DNA of 64,000 nt from Pseudoalteromonas shioyasakiensis (GCF_001550135.1 NZ_LRUE01000013.1:207025-271024), one strand, 5' to 3'. Shown: positions 9,008 through 18,218, counted from the stretch's first letter. Made by a program: numbers and translations. Notes: generated by a model not told the origin, from the sequence alone.

Positions 9008-10189
9008 GTGGCAAAGCAGTTTGATGTTGTCATTATCGGCGGTGGAATGGCGGGAGCAAGTTGTGCTCTGGGTCTAAAACAGAGCAATAATCAGTTATCA
9101 ATCGCTGTAATTGAAGCAAATGAAGTAAGCGCAGACTATCACCCAAGCTTTGATGATAGAAGCATTGCGCTGGCTCAGCAGTCTGTTCAGTACTTAAAAT
9201 CAATCAATGCGTTTGATTGCCAAGCGCCATTTGCGGCAGCGATTGAAAAAGTAACTGTGTCTGACCGTGGTCATTTTGGTAAAACACATATTGATTGCCA
9301 AGAATATGGCCATGATGCCCTTGGTTATGTGGTCGTAGTGAACCCATTTGGGCGCAGCCTTCATCAGCAACTTACTCGTACTGATGTTAGTTTGTTTTGC
9401 CCTGATACGGTTGCCAAGCTTGAATACCAAAGCGATTTTGCCAACATCACGCTAAGCTCGGGTGAGCAGTTAAGCGCAAAGCTTGTGGTGATTGCCGATG
9501 GTGCTCATTCGCAAAGCCGTAAACTAGCTAATATAGAGTTTAATACTCGCGCTTATCAGCAAGCGGCGATTATTGCTAACATCGAAGTGGCTGGTGGTCA
9601 TCATCATCATGCTTTTGAGCGTTTTACTGAGCACGGCCCAATGGCCCTATTGCCAATGAGTAATAATCGATACTCACTGGTGTGGTGCATGGAGCCTGAG
9701 CAAATTGAGCACACTATGGCGCTTGAAGACGATGCCTTTTTAGCTGAGTTGCAAAAAGCATTTGGTTACTGCGGCGGTTCATTTAGTAAAGTGGGTATGC
9801 GTGCAAGTTATCCGCTTGTGTATGGTAAAGCAGAATCACTGAGCAGCCACCGTACGGTATTAATTGGTAATGCAGGGCACGCTATTCACCCTATCGCAGG
9901 GCAGGGCTTTAATTTAGGCCTGCGTGATGTGCAACTACTGTGTGATATGGCAAATAGAGACGACCTTGGTGATTACACCTTTACCCGTTATTACAGCCAA
10001 ACTCGCAGTAAAGATATTACTACCGTGATGACACTCACAGACAGCCTAGTGCGTTTGTTCTCTAACTCATCACGATTGCTTGCGCTTGGTCGCAGCATTG
10101 GTCTTTTCTCAATGGATTTATTCTCCTCGTTAAAAACCCCGCTGGCAAAACAGCTTATGGGTCAGGTTAAGCAAGGTAAACGGATATGA
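9008..10189 (+). CDS. ubiH: FAD-dependent ubiquinone hydroxylase UbiH
   Basis: This 393-residue flavoprotein monooxygenase of ubiquinone biosynthesis hydroxylates the polyprenyl-methoxyphenol ring. The FAD-binding GxGxxG-type motif IIGGGMAGASCALGL is at about residues 9-23, the DG motif VIADGAHS near 161, and the second FAD motif GNAGHAIHPIAGQGFNLGLRD near 290-310. The middle (AFERFTEHGPMALLPM, SLVWCMEPEQ) matches UbiH rather than UbiI or UbiF. It starts with GTG, eight bases after the pepP stop, with AGGAGCAA upstream. It overlaps the next gene by four bases (ATGA). Confidence 0.93.
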   Translation: MAKQFDVVIIGGGMAGASCALGLKQSNNQLSIAVIEANEVSADYHPSFDDRSIALAQQSVQYLKSINAFDCQAPFAAAIEKVTVSDRGHFGKTHIDCQEYGHDALGYVVVVNPFGRSLHQQLTRTDVSLFCPDTVAKLEYQSDFANITLSSGEQLSAKLVVIADGAHSQSRKLANIEFNTRAYQQAAIIANIEVAGGHHHHAFERFTEHGPMALLPMSNNRYSLVWCMEPEQIEHTMALEDDAFLAELQKAFGYCGGSFSKVGMRASYPLVYGKAESLSSHRTVLIGNAGHAIHPIAGQGFNLGLRDVQLLCDMANRDDLGDYTFTRYYSQTRSKDITTVMTLTDSLVRLFSNSSRLLALGRSIGLFSMDLFSSLKTPLAKQLMGQVKQGKRI

Positions 10190-11352
10190 AACAAGCACAA
10201 GTTTGTATTGTCGGTGGTGGCTGTGTTGGCCTTACGCTAGCACTAGGTTTAGCAAAAGCAGATATCAGCGTTGTGGTGATTGATGCGAGTAAAAATCAAA
10301 CCTTACCGGGTGATGATTACGCACTTCGCGTGAGCGCATTAAGCTTAGCTAGTCAGAGCTTATTTGAGTCTTTAAATGTATGGCCAGAGATCATTAAACA
10401 ACGTGCTACACCGTATACCTCGATGGATGTACGTGATCAAGACAGCTTTGGCAAAATCCATTTTGATCATAACGATCTCGATTTGCCGCAGTTAGGTCAT
10501 ATCGTTGAAAACGACATTATTCGCTACGCTTTAATTAGCGAACTTGAAAAGCAAAGTAATGCCACTTTATTATTCGAAACCCGCTACCAGCAAATTCATC
10601 AAACTGATTCTGATGTGTTTATTACTCTTGAAAGCGGCGAGCCTGTAATTGCTAAGTTATTAGTGGCGGCTGATGGGGCTAACTCGGCTATTCGTAAGCA
10701 GTTCAACATGCCAATTACTTTTAAAGATTATGACCATCACGCCATTGTTGCCACAGTTAGAACCGCTGATGAGCATAACAACACGGCACGCCAAGTGTTT
10801 TTGCCCACTGGGCCGCTGGCGTTTTTACCCTTGCCAGATAAACATACGCACTCAATTGTTTGGTCAACAAGCCCAGAGCATTGTGAAACACTTCTAGCGC
10901 TTGATGATAGCAACTTTAATAAAGCGGTTATGGCAGCTCTCGATGGCCAATGTGGTTTATGTGAAGTGCAAAGTGAGCGCATGGCGTTTCCACTTAAGAT
11001 GCGTTATGCCCAGCAGTGGGTGTCGGGTAAAGTGGTATTAATGGGCGATGCAGCGCATACCATTCATCCATTAGCTGGTTTAGGTATGAACCTTGGCCTA
11101 AAAGACGCCGCTTATTTAATTGAGCTATTAAGTAATGAGCAAGGCGAGTTTGCAAGTGCACGCACGCTGCGTGATTATGAACGTACTCGTAAGCTTGATG
11201 CACAAAAGCACATTGCTATGATGCAAGGCTTAAAAGAGCTATTTGCAGGCGCTAACCCACTGAAAAAACTTGTACGTGGCGTTGGTTTAAGCCTTGTAGA
11301 CAACCTTGGCCCAATTAAACATTTGTTCGCAAAAGAAGCAATTGGTAAATAA
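10186..11352 (+). CDS. ubiI: FAD-dependent ubiquinone C5-hydroxylase UbiI (VisC)
   Basis: This 388-residue paralogue of the preceding hydroxylase acts on the C5 position in aerobic ubiquinone biosynthesis. The FAD motif IVGGGCVGLTLALGL is at about residues 8-22, VAADGANSAIR near 163, and GDAAHTIHPLAGLGMNLGLKD near 287-307. The signatures FGKIHFDHNDLDLPQLGHIVEN and the C-terminal ANPLKKLVRGVGLSLVDNL-type tail fit UbiI/VisC. It is coupled to ubiH by an ATGA overlap and is the last gene of the operon. An intrinsic terminator follows 29 bases after the stop. Confidence 0.93.
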   Translation: MKQAQVCIVGGGCVGLTLALGLAKADISVVVIDASKNQTLPGDDYALRVSALSLASQSLFESLNVWPEIIKQRATPYTSMDVRDQDSFGKIHFDHNDLDLPQLGHIVENDIIRYALISELEKQSNATLLFETRYQQIHQTDSDVFITLESGEPVIAKLLVAADGANSAIRKQFNMPITFKDYDHHAIVATVRTADEHNNTARQVFLPTGPLAFLPLPDKHTHSIVWSTSPEHCETLLALDDSNFNKAVMAALDGQCGLCEVQSERMAFPLKMRYAQQWVSGKVVLMGDAAHTIHPLAGLGMNLGLKDAAYLIELLSNEQGEFASARTLRDYERTRKLDAQKHIAMMQGLKELFAGANPLKKLVRGVGLSLVDNLGPIKHLFAKEAIGK

Positions 11353-11381
11353 CACCTAACTAGTTGTTACTACTTAGTTTA

Positions 11382-11414
11382 AGCCGCAGTTAAGCAATTA
11401 GCTGCGGCTTTTTT
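11382..11414 (+). terminator. Intrinsic terminator of the ygfB-pepP-ubiHI operon
   Basis: Stem AGCCGCAG (11382-11389) with CTGCGGCT (11402-11409), a 12-base loop and a run of six T. Confidence 0.92.
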
Positions 11415-11560
11415 GCACTTATATGAACGCAAAATGATAGCGCTGTCATTTTTGTTAGTGTATGATTAAATTTTTGTGATTGGTATGGAAATTAAACAAC
11501 TCTGTTGAGTTGTATACTAGATTCCAACCAAATAAAAATAATTAAACTAAGAGAACAATT

Positions 11561-12865
11561 ATGGAAGCAACGGTTGAGTGTGACAACAACACAAAACAAA
11601 GCATCTGGCTGCCAATGGTATTGGCCGGCTCAATGTTTTTTATCTTAGGGTGTATAACGTGGCTTAATGGTGCAATCACACCGTTTTTGCAGCAAATGCT
11701 TGAGCTTTCGCCGTTACAAGCTTCGTTTATCATCTCTTCTTTTTATATTGCGGTAACAGTTGCCGGTATCCCATCGGCTATGCTGATCAAGCGCGTTGGT
11801 TATAAGAATGGTATGGCGATTGGCTGTGCGATTATGGCTTTATCGGCGCTGATGTATATTCCGGCTGCGAAACTGCAAATGATCGAAATTTTCTTGTTCG
11901 CACAGTTAATGATAGGTGTTGGACAAACCGTGCTACAAACCGCTGTTAACCCATATGTGGTGAAAATGGGCTCTGAAAAATCAGCCGCTGTGCGCGTGTG
12001 TATCATGGGCTTATTAAACAAATTTGCGGGTGTTATCGTGCCTGTGATTTTTGCAGCTGTAGTAGTAAGCGGTGTGGTTGATGGCGCAGGTAAATTATCG
12101 CAAGAACAAAAAGATATTATGGCAAATAGCCTTATCATGCCTTATGTATTGATTGCTGCGTTAATCATGTTATTTGCTGCCTTTGCGAAATTTGCACCAT
12201 TACCTGATTTAGTGTTTGATGAAGACGAAACATCAAACGGTAAAGGTGAAATTAAAGAAACCCTAGCACATCCTCACTTAGTTTTAGGTGTCGTGGGTAT
12301 TGCTTTATACGTTGCTGTTGAAGTTATTGCAGCAGATACCATTGGCTCGTACGCTTTACAAATTGGCGTTGCCGACTACTCAGTTATGACCTCTTACACT
12401 ATGGCGTGTATGTTGATTGGTTACGCGATTGGTATTTTGACTATTCCACGCTTTATGAGCCAACAAACGGCGTTATTAATGTCGGGTATTGCTGGTATTA
12501 TCACCGTGTTGTTAGTGGTACTTGGTAGTAATGACTCGTTTATTATTTCAAACCTATTATTAGTGCCATTTGGTGGCCCACAATTACCAGACCCATTGTT
12601 ATGCATTGCGTTATTAGGCTTTGCTAATGCCATGGTTTGGCCTGCAATTTGGCCACTGGCTTTAGCTGGCTTAGGTCGCTTAACAGGCACTGCATCAGGC
12701 TTATTGATCATGGGCATTGCTGGTGGTGCACTAGGCCCATTATTAATCGGTTTAGGAAACGTAGCAGGCCTAGGCGCACAAGGCGCTTACATTGTTATGA
12801 TCCCAAGTTATGTATTCATTTTATTCTATGCCCTAAAAGGCCATAAGATGAGAAGCTGGAAGTAA
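11561..12865 (+). CDS. Sugar MFS transporter (FucP/GluP-like)
   Basis: This 434-residue inner-membrane protein has twelve predicted hydrophobic segments in two six-helix halves joined by a charged loop at about residues 213-235. The first helices carry MFFILGCITWLNGAITPFLQ and YIAVTVAGIPSAMLIKRVGYKNGM, and the end of the first half carries GVGQTVLQTAVNPYV. All are typical of the fucose-galactose-H+ symporter group, which includes glucose, galactose and N-acetylglucosamine carriers. The substrate is not decidable and no sugar catabolic genes are adjacent. It is a single-gene transcript ending in a strong terminator. Confidence 0.88.
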   Translation: MEATVECDNNTKQSIWLPMVLAGSMFFILGCITWLNGAITPFLQQMLELSPLQASFIISSFYIAVTVAGIPSAMLIKRVGYKNGMAIGCAIMALSALMYIPAAKLQMIEIFLFAQLMIGVGQTVLQTAVNPYVVKMGSEKSAAVRVCIMGLLNKFAGVIVPVIFAAVVVSGVVDGAGKLSQEQKDIMANSLIMPYVLIAALIMLFAAFAKFAPLPDLVFDEDETSNGKGEIKETLAHPHLVLGVVGIALYVAVEVIAADTIGSYALQIGVADYSVMTSYTMACMLIGYAIGILTIPRFMSQQTALLMSGIAGIITVLLVVLGSNDSFIISNLLLVPFGGPQLPDPLLCIALLGFANAMVWPAIWPLALAGLGRLTGTASGLLIMGIAGGALGPLLIGLGNVAGLGAQGAYIVMIPSYVFILFYALKGHKMRSWK

Positions 12866-12893
12866 TCCAGTAGATTATTTTCAAGTTAGGCAA

Positions 12894-12925
12894 AGCCGCG
12901 GTACGCCCATCACCGCGGCTTTTTT
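12894..12925 (+). terminator. Intrinsic terminator after the MFS transporter
   Basis: Stem AGCCGCGGT (12894-12902) with ACCGCGGCT (12912-12920), a nine-base loop and a T-run. Confidence 0.93.
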
Positions 12926-13042
12926 GAGATTCTTTGATAACACACATCTCTATGTTTTTACGCAGGGTGAGAGTATTAAAAACACTTTTAAGTCAAAGTT
13001 TTACCAAGAAACCCCCTACTGCGCATCGCTTTCTTTTGCTTT

Positions 13043-13872
13043 TCAAGCATACTTTTTAATACTTGTCTTTGCTTTTAAATGATTGAAGTCGATATGCCTA
13101 AGTCCGGCGAATACCAATGCTACTCCCTCACGCCTAAAATGGCAATCATCTTCTCTAAACCCCATATCTAAGCGCCAACATAATCCATTTTCAATTTGCC
13201 TGTGTTGACAAGCTGACACCACTAGTTTTTCTGCTGTTAAATGTGCTGAACTTATGTAATAGCGATAGCATAACTCATTATTTATTTTTATCTTTTTCTT
13301 TCCTGTAAGAGACTATTACATCAATCGTTTTTGCGTCTCTCCAATGAACCGTTTCAAGTAATTTTTCTAAACCATGTTATTGCACAATTCCTGAATTCTT
13401 CTCTATTTCTTTGATAGTCGGCTTCATTAAACAGCACACGATCTCTTACTTGTTCGGTTAGCTTTGGTAATAGCTCACTTTCAATCTGCTTAAGTAACGC
13501 TTTCTGATTTGCCTTAACTACAAATAGATAATCAACTTCTTTACCATAGTGCATCTCGTCTATCTGCTTGAGTAAATGAGCCTTTTAATCGTTTCCTATC
13601 TAAGGCGATTACTTCGCCATAAGTAAGCTTACTACAAGCCTTCATGCAAGATGAAAATGAATCTTGAAATTGTGTTATGTCTATACAACTGATGACTCGC
13701 GCAATAGTATCGTGGCGAGGAATGTTATTTTTAAATGGGACAAACTTTCTAAGCCAATCAAGTCTATCGTGTCCAAAATCTTTTATATCTTGCCAACCTT
13801 GACATCCTGAAATAACAGTACTGACAGTTAAGAATATGATATCAAAGAGCTTGCTAACGACGATTAACCAAA
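13043..13872 (-). pseudogene. Decayed ISAs1-family transposase (copy 1)
   Basis: Minus-strand translation in shifting frames gives a nearly complete but broken DDE transposase. The N-terminal part reads FLTVSTVISGCQGWQDIKDF and LDWLRKFVPFKNNIPRHDTI, the middle LTYGEVIALDRKRLKGSF and YLFVVKANQKALLKQIE, and the end HRQIENGLCWRLDMGFREDD, just before the stop at 13043. These are landmarks of the ISAs1 family. At least two frameshifts are needed, and the usual N-terminal start is missing. No intact terminal inverted repeats were recognised. The element is a dead remnant. Confidence 0.85.
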
Positions 13873-13950
13873 GATAAGCTCAGTCCTGAATTCATCGTCA
13901 AAGCTGGTCCGAAAGCACTTACCACGAATCGAATCTTTACGGCCTCTGTG

Positions 13951-14755
13951 CTATTTTACCAGATTGCGAACAACCTGTTTGAATAGCGCGATATTTTCCG
14001 CCGAAATCGGTTCATCTATCTGGCAAGTGTCTTCCTTAAACACGACATCTAGCGCCCAATGCTGCTGGTTTTCTATGTGCCAGTGATGGCGGATCGCTTT
14101 TGTAACATATTTGCATCTGGTTCGACAGAAGTAATAACAGTAACAGTGTGTGTCTATTTTTGTTGTCGAGCCGGACTTGTTGTATCTTTCAACTGCGACC
14201 AGTGAAATCAGCCTTTCTTAAAATCAGTGTTGAGAGTGTCGCTTTCTGACAATGTAGCGTATCTAATGTGACGATAGAATCTGAAATATCGAGCACATCT
14301 AATAAGGCCCTAACTGCTGGGATCTCGTTGGACCTACTTTCTACCGTACGCTGATACAAAGTTAAACCATACGCACAATCATAAGCTGACATCAAATGTA
14401 AGTTTTCCTCACGCTTTCTACTGGCACTGCGTAGGGTTTTGCCATTAAACGCAATTATTGGCTTACCAGACTCAGACCGCTGCTCGTTGACCTAACTGAA
14501 CAAGGCCAAAACCAACGGATCAGTCTCCACTGTTTTAAGAATACGTGCAATGCTATGTCGCGTTGGAATACTGTGTTTAAATGCTCTGACTGCCTGAGAC
14601 CGGGGAGTTTACTTCAATATTTTTCCAGCCTTCATACCGGATAAAACCGCCGAGATGATAAGAAACAAAACATCAGTAAGATCATGATGTTGATAGATAA
14701 AAGAACGCATATCTTCAATAAGTTCAAGGTGGCTAAATAACGATATAATTAACAA
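13951..14755 (-). pseudogene. Decayed ISAs1-family transposase (copy 2)
   Basis: This is a second, different ISAs1 relic in tandem with copy 1 and in the same orientation. Recognisable pieces on the minus strand are HHDLTDVLFLIISAVLSGMK (N-terminal), SNEIPAVRALLDVLDISDS followed by IVTLDTLHCQK (middle, near 14250-14330), and AIRHHWHIENQQHWALDVVF, then KEDTCQ, near the C-terminus, with a TAG stop at 13951. Frameshifts and an internal stop separate the pieces. The two copies differ enough not to be a recent duplication, so this spot received insertions more than once. Confidence 0.82.
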
Positions 14756-14924
14756 GTAGATAGTGATTATGTAGGCGTTATTAGATCAGAAAAGAGCTGG
14801 GTGTTAAAGCCTTTTTACAAAGTGCGGTCTCACCGTGTGTTGACGAGGGTCATCAATTGATTAGAAGTATTTTAGAAATAAGGGATCAGACATAAGAGCG
14901 CTAACTTAAAAAAGAAGTATAAGA

Positions 14925-15098
14925 TCATATTTTTAAGTCAAGGTAAAGTTCGTGATCTTGCTCTGTGTTTTTACGTTCCTTCATATTATTAGTTATGTGC
15001 TCTGCCAAATACTCTTCAATCAATAATTTTCTAAAAATAGAATTTATCTTCTTCGTTTGGATATAATTCGTGAGAGCATTGAAATAATTCCTTTTCAT
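14925..15098 (-). CDS. Small hypothetical protein, 57 residues
   Basis: An open frame on the minus strand starts with ATG at 15098 and ends with TGA at 14925. The predicted product is charged (MKRNYFNALTNYIQTKK at the N-terminus, DHELYLDLKI at the end) with no membrane segment. I do not recognise it, and there is no clear ribosome site. It lies between transposase relics and the RiPP cluster, pointing away from the cluster. It may be a real small gene or chance in AT-rich DNA. Confidence 0.3.
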   Translation of the reverse strand: MKRNYFNALTNYIQTKKINSIFRKLLIEEYLAEHITNNMKERKNTEQDHELYLDLKI

Positions 15099-15099
15099 G

Positions 15100-15600
15100 A
15101 ACCGTAAAATGATTTTATGGACTTAATGAGTTATATGCTAATTTTTTGTTTTTTAGATTTTAATTTTGTTTTTTTTGTAGGGTTGAATTTTTAATATGGA
15201 TTATGAATTTATTATTTTTTAAATTCACTAAACATGAATGTGGGTTTTAAAGTTGCTTTTTAAGTGGTTATTTTTATTGTTTTTGTGGTTTCTGTTTAAT
15301 GAGTTATTATTGTTTTTTTGTTTTTATTCAGCTTTTTTTCTATGTTTTTTATTTCTGTGTTTTATTTTTATAATTTATTGAAAATAAATAGTTATTTTGA
15401 TTCAGTTACTTGTGGGTCTTGATGTTGAATTGAGTATCTGCTCGAGGTTGATATTAATTCTTTTTTTTCATTGTGTTGCTTTGGGTTGTTTTGTTTTTTC
15501 TATCTTTTTTACCTGTGTCTTTTTGAGGTGAAAATGTTTGACATTCTTGAATGTTGATATAATAGTTAAAGTGGGAGTGAAATTATATTGTTATAATTTT
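15100..15600. other. T-rich non-coding tract upstream of the RiPP cluster
   Basis: No gene is seen. The plus strand is strongly T-rich with many T5-T8 runs, especially from 15130 to 15530, far more skewed than the neighbouring DNA. Candidate promoter parts near the right end are TTGACA at 15538-15543 with TATAAT at 15558-15563 (only a 14-base spacer) and another TATAAT at 15592-15597. These could serve the first gene of the cluster. Confidence 0.6.
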
Positions 15601-15617
15601 TTAAAATGGAGTTTATC

Positions 15618-16415
15618 ATGAGGCTTTTTTTAGTTTTCTTTCTGTTTTTATTTCAGTGTCTTTTGAGTTTGTCTATAAGGGCCGGGGAGGTGGAAGAAGT
15701 ATCTGATTTAAATGGTGTTTCAGATGGAATACAAAAACTATACTCTTTAAATGACGTTTTAAGTTTAAAAGAGTATGGGAAATTACTACATAATAAAAAG
15801 ACTAATTCAGAAGGAGAGTTACTTTTTATTCAGTATTATATCGCTCTCATCAACTATAGGCTTGGGTTACTCGACTACGAAAATGGCGAAGCCTATTTTC
15901 AAAACTGTCTTGACATTAACGCTAATATACTCGCCAGGTCAGTAGAGTATACTGAAGCATATATTCTCAATGCAGCATGTTCTAATGCCATGATTCGTTA
16001 CCAACCAGAACAAACTATGGCATTGTCACTTAAAAGTCGTGATGCCCTTGAAGCTGCGACGAAAATAGACAGTCAAAATCCTCGCTTGTTATTCATCAAA
16101 GGGACGAGTGCTGTGTATACCCCCCCACAATTTGGTGGAGGCGTAGAGAGAGCAAGTCAATTGTTTAGCAGCGCTATAGCGCATTTTAAAACTCAAAACT
16201 CAAATGGAGGTCACCCCTTACCTAAATGGGGTCTTGACGAAGCTTATCTTTGGTTAGGTATGCTCAAATCCGTATCTGGCGAGCAAGAAGAGGCAATATC
16301 TGCACTTACTCAATCGTTAGAGATTTCTGACAATGTTTGGATTAGGAACACATTGATACCAACTCTAGAGAAGGGGGAGTCAATCGGGCAGTACTTTGGC
16401 TTGAATAAATACTAA
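15618..16415 (+). CDS. Exported TPR-like protein at the start of the RiPP cluster
   Basis: This protein has 265 residues if it starts at ATG 15618. That start is favoured over the ATG at 15606 because GGAG sits six bases upstream of it. A signal peptide (RLFLVFFLFLFQCLLSLS) ends near AGEVEE. The rest is helical, with tetratricopeptide-like pairs and a C-terminal pattern GGGVERASQLFSSAIAHF, then LPKWGLDEAYLWLGML. The same pattern occurs in the gene at 28158 at the other end of the cluster, so the two are probably paralogues. The role is unknown; a scaffold, chaperone or self-protection protein is possible. It lies 41 bases upstream of the YcaO gene, in the same direction. Confidence 0.7.
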   Translation: MRLFLVFFLFLFQCLLSLSIRAGEVEEVSDLNGVSDGIQKLYSLNDVLSLKEYGKLLHNKKTNSEGELLFIQYYIALINYRLGLLDYENGEAYFQNCLDINANILARSVEYTEAYILNAACSNAMIRYQPEQTMALSLKSRDALEAATKIDSQNPRLLFIKGTSAVYTPPQFGGGVERASQLFSSAIAHFKTQNSNGGHPLPKWGLDEAYLWLGMLKSVSGEQEEAISALTQSLEISDNVWIRNTLIPTLEKGESIGQYFGLNKY

Positions 16416-16456
16416 ATAACAAACATCAAAAAGTAAATTCGCTTGGGACTATTACT

Positions 16457-17917
16457 ATGTCAGCTAACATTGAATCGACTGCAATTAATCAACAGTACCT
16501 GTCTTTGCCTTACATTACAGGAATCAAGGAAAGTAAAGGGTATGAAGAAATAAACTCTTATTATTACCCAAGGGGACCAATCAAAAGGATACTTAGTTAT
16601 TTTAGAGGCTCAGGGGGGCTTACTATGTACACTGGGAACTGTGAATTCTATGAGTTTGATCATATTGCTCGAGATATTCTTGGCAAGAATTCTTTCGAAA
16701 GTAGTATACAACGGACCATTTTTGGTGGCGGTAAAGGCTTTGACTTACCTGCCATGATGGCCTCTTCCTTGGGCGAAGTTATCGAGAGGGCAATGGGAAG
16801 CTTCATCTCATTTGCATACGATGACCGGCTGATACATGGTACCTACAGAACTATGCAGGAAAAAGGATTCAACTGCTTGCATCCCAGTGAATTACCCTTG
16901 TTTGCAGATGAACAATACGAAAGAGAAGGATTTGAATACGAGAGATTTACTGAAGATACCTTTGTGGGATGGATTCAAGGTGAACGATTATTGGATAGTT
17001 CTGAGAAAATTTGGGTGCCTGCTCAAATTGTTATGCCATTTAGCTTACTGCATCCAAAAGAAAATATGTTTTGCTATGCCACAAGTGGTGGATTAGCGAC
17101 TCACATTACAAAAGAACTCGCCGTTTATCATGGTATTTCTGAAGTGTTAGAGCGCGATGCTGTGAATGTACACTGGAATACAGGACATGCACCGAAGATC
17201 ATTGAATTGGACTGCTTGCCTGACGATTTTAAAGTGCAACGCATTTTAGAACACGCCAAAACCCTAGTTGACGATATTACTCTTTACTTACATATGACAG
17301 ATGTAGAGGATTTTTATACTGTCACTGCTGTTGGTTTCGTTAAAGGCTTTAACAAATACAACTATATTTCCGGAGGCGGCGGTGGTCTAACAATTGAAGA
17401 TGCCATCCTCTCAGCCTTAGGTGAATTTGCACAGGCAGAGGGAAGTAGCCGAATCATTCTAAACTGTCCTCAATGGGCATACTCAGAAAGAGTGAAAGAA
17501 CTGTTTTTTGTTGAAGAGGATGTACCTGTAGAAAAGTTCGATATTTTCTACAAAGTAATTGGTCACTATGGTTACCCATCCCACGCCAAAAAGCTCCAAT
17601 GGTATTTAGAAGGTTCTGGAAAAATAAAATTATCAGAGCTTATAAAAAAGCCTAAGAGTAATGAAAGTAAATACGAGCAAATGTTGGAAATTTCCAGAAA
17701 AAATGGTTTAAACCCAATATTTTTTAATTTTACGCTACCTAATTTAAAAACAGTCCATTTGACGAAAGTTTTCTGTACCAAACTTACACCTCCATACTTA
17801 CATTCAATGCCTTCATATGGAGTTGATCGTTATTTCGAATTACCACAAGAATTAAATTGGAAAGACAGAAAGTTAACTTTTGAAGACTTGACTAAATCAC
17901 CACAACCATATCCATAG
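16457..17917 (+). CDS. YcaO cyclodehydratase (SagD-like) of a TOMM/LAP cluster
   Basis: This 486-residue enzyme is the ATP-dependent cyclodehydratase that turns Cys, Ser or Thr of a precursor into azoline rings. YcaO nucleotide-binding segments are visible: ASSLGEVIERAMGSF at residues 102-116, SGGLATHITKELAVYHGISE at 210-229 and EVLERDAVN at 229-237. The last five residues are PQPYP, the PxPxP C-terminal motif typical of azoline-forming YcaO proteins and important for catalysis. A YcaO protein of this class needs an E1-like partner, and one is encoded at 18259. Together with the Cys-rich precursor immediately downstream this is a strong assignment. Confidence 0.93.
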   Translation: MSANIESTAINQQYLSLPYITGIKESKGYEEINSYYYPRGPIKRILSYFRGSGGLTMYTGNCEFYEFDHIARDILGKNSFESSIQRTIFGGGKGFDLPAMMASSLGEVIERAMGSFISFAYDDRLIHGTYRTMQEKGFNCLHPSELPLFADEQYEREGFEYERFTEDTFVGWIQGERLLDSSEKIWVPAQIVMPFSLLHPKENMFCYATSGGLATHITKELAVYHGISEVLERDAVNVHWNTGHAPKIIELDCLPDDFKVQRILEHAKTLVDDITLYLHMTDVEDFYTVTAVGFVKGFNKYNYISGGGGGLTIEDAILSALGEFAQAEGSSRIILNCPQWAYSERVKELFFVEEDVPVEKFDIFYKVIGHYGYPSHAKKLQWYLEGSGKIKLSELIKKPKSNESKYEQMLEISRKNGLNPIFFNFTLPNLKTVHLTKVFCTKLTPPYLHSMPSYGVDRYFELPQELNWKDRKLTFEDLTKSPQPYP

Positions 17918-17958
17918 AAACTGGGTTACATGTAATTTAAAACCGGGTTAGCGGTAAT
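17918..17958. repeat. 22-base direct repeat, IS21-end-like
   Basis: Two units, AAACTGGGTTACATGTAAT (17918-17936) and AAACCGGGTTAGCGGTAAT (17940-17958), match at 15 of 19 positions and start 22 bases apart, right after the YcaO stop codon. Short tandem units of this size with AAAC/GGG character occur at the ends of IS21-family elements, so this may be an insertion scar. No other part of such an element is present. Confidence 0.45.
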
Positions 17959-18051
17959 GGGTGCTTGTTGCATTGCAACTTGCAGCTTTAGTAGGAAAAC
18001 ACACGGAATAACCGTGGGGTTGGTTTTTAAATTTAAATATAAGGAAGACAA

Positions 18052-18183
18052 ATGAAACTCTCAAAATCTTCAGTTTTTGATCACAGATACGAGTCAGGAT
18101 TAGCGTTTGCTCCTGGCGGTTGTAACTGCTGGTGCTGTTGCTGTTGTTGCTGTAATGGCGGTGATCAAACCAAAGCTAAGTAA
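18052..18183 (+). CDS. Cys-rich RiPP precursor peptide, streptolysin S-like
   Basis: This 43-residue peptide has the leader MKLSKSSVFDHRYESGLAFA followed by PGG, then the core CNCWCCCCCCCNGGDQTKAK. Nine Cys (24, 26 and 28-34) are candidates for thiazoline/thiazole formation by the neighbouring YcaO. The APGGC junction closely resembles the VAPGGC junction of streptolysin S, whose core is also a Cys block. Cleavage after Gly-Gly is likely. A YESGL pentad could play the part of the leader recognition motif FxxxB, with Tyr in place of Phe. A good ribosome site (AAGGAAG) lies six bases upstream. A hairpin follows directly. The call rests on composition and context. Confidence 0.9.
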   Translation: MKLSKSSVFDHRYESGLAFAPGGCNCWCCCCCCCNGGDQTKAK

Positions 18184-18186
18184 ATT

Positions 18187-18218
18187 AATGCCGGCCCTTT
18201 AACTAGGGTTGGCATTTT
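18187..18218 (+). terminator. Hairpin after the precursor gene, partial terminator or attenuator
   Basis: Stem AATGCCGGCCCT (18187-18198) pairs with AGGGTTGGCATT (18205-18216), using two G-U pairs, around a six-base loop, followed by a short T-run. Placed between the precursor and its enzymes, it could give many precursor transcripts and few read-through transcripts. The sag operon of streptococci has a terminator in the same position. Confidence 0.72.
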
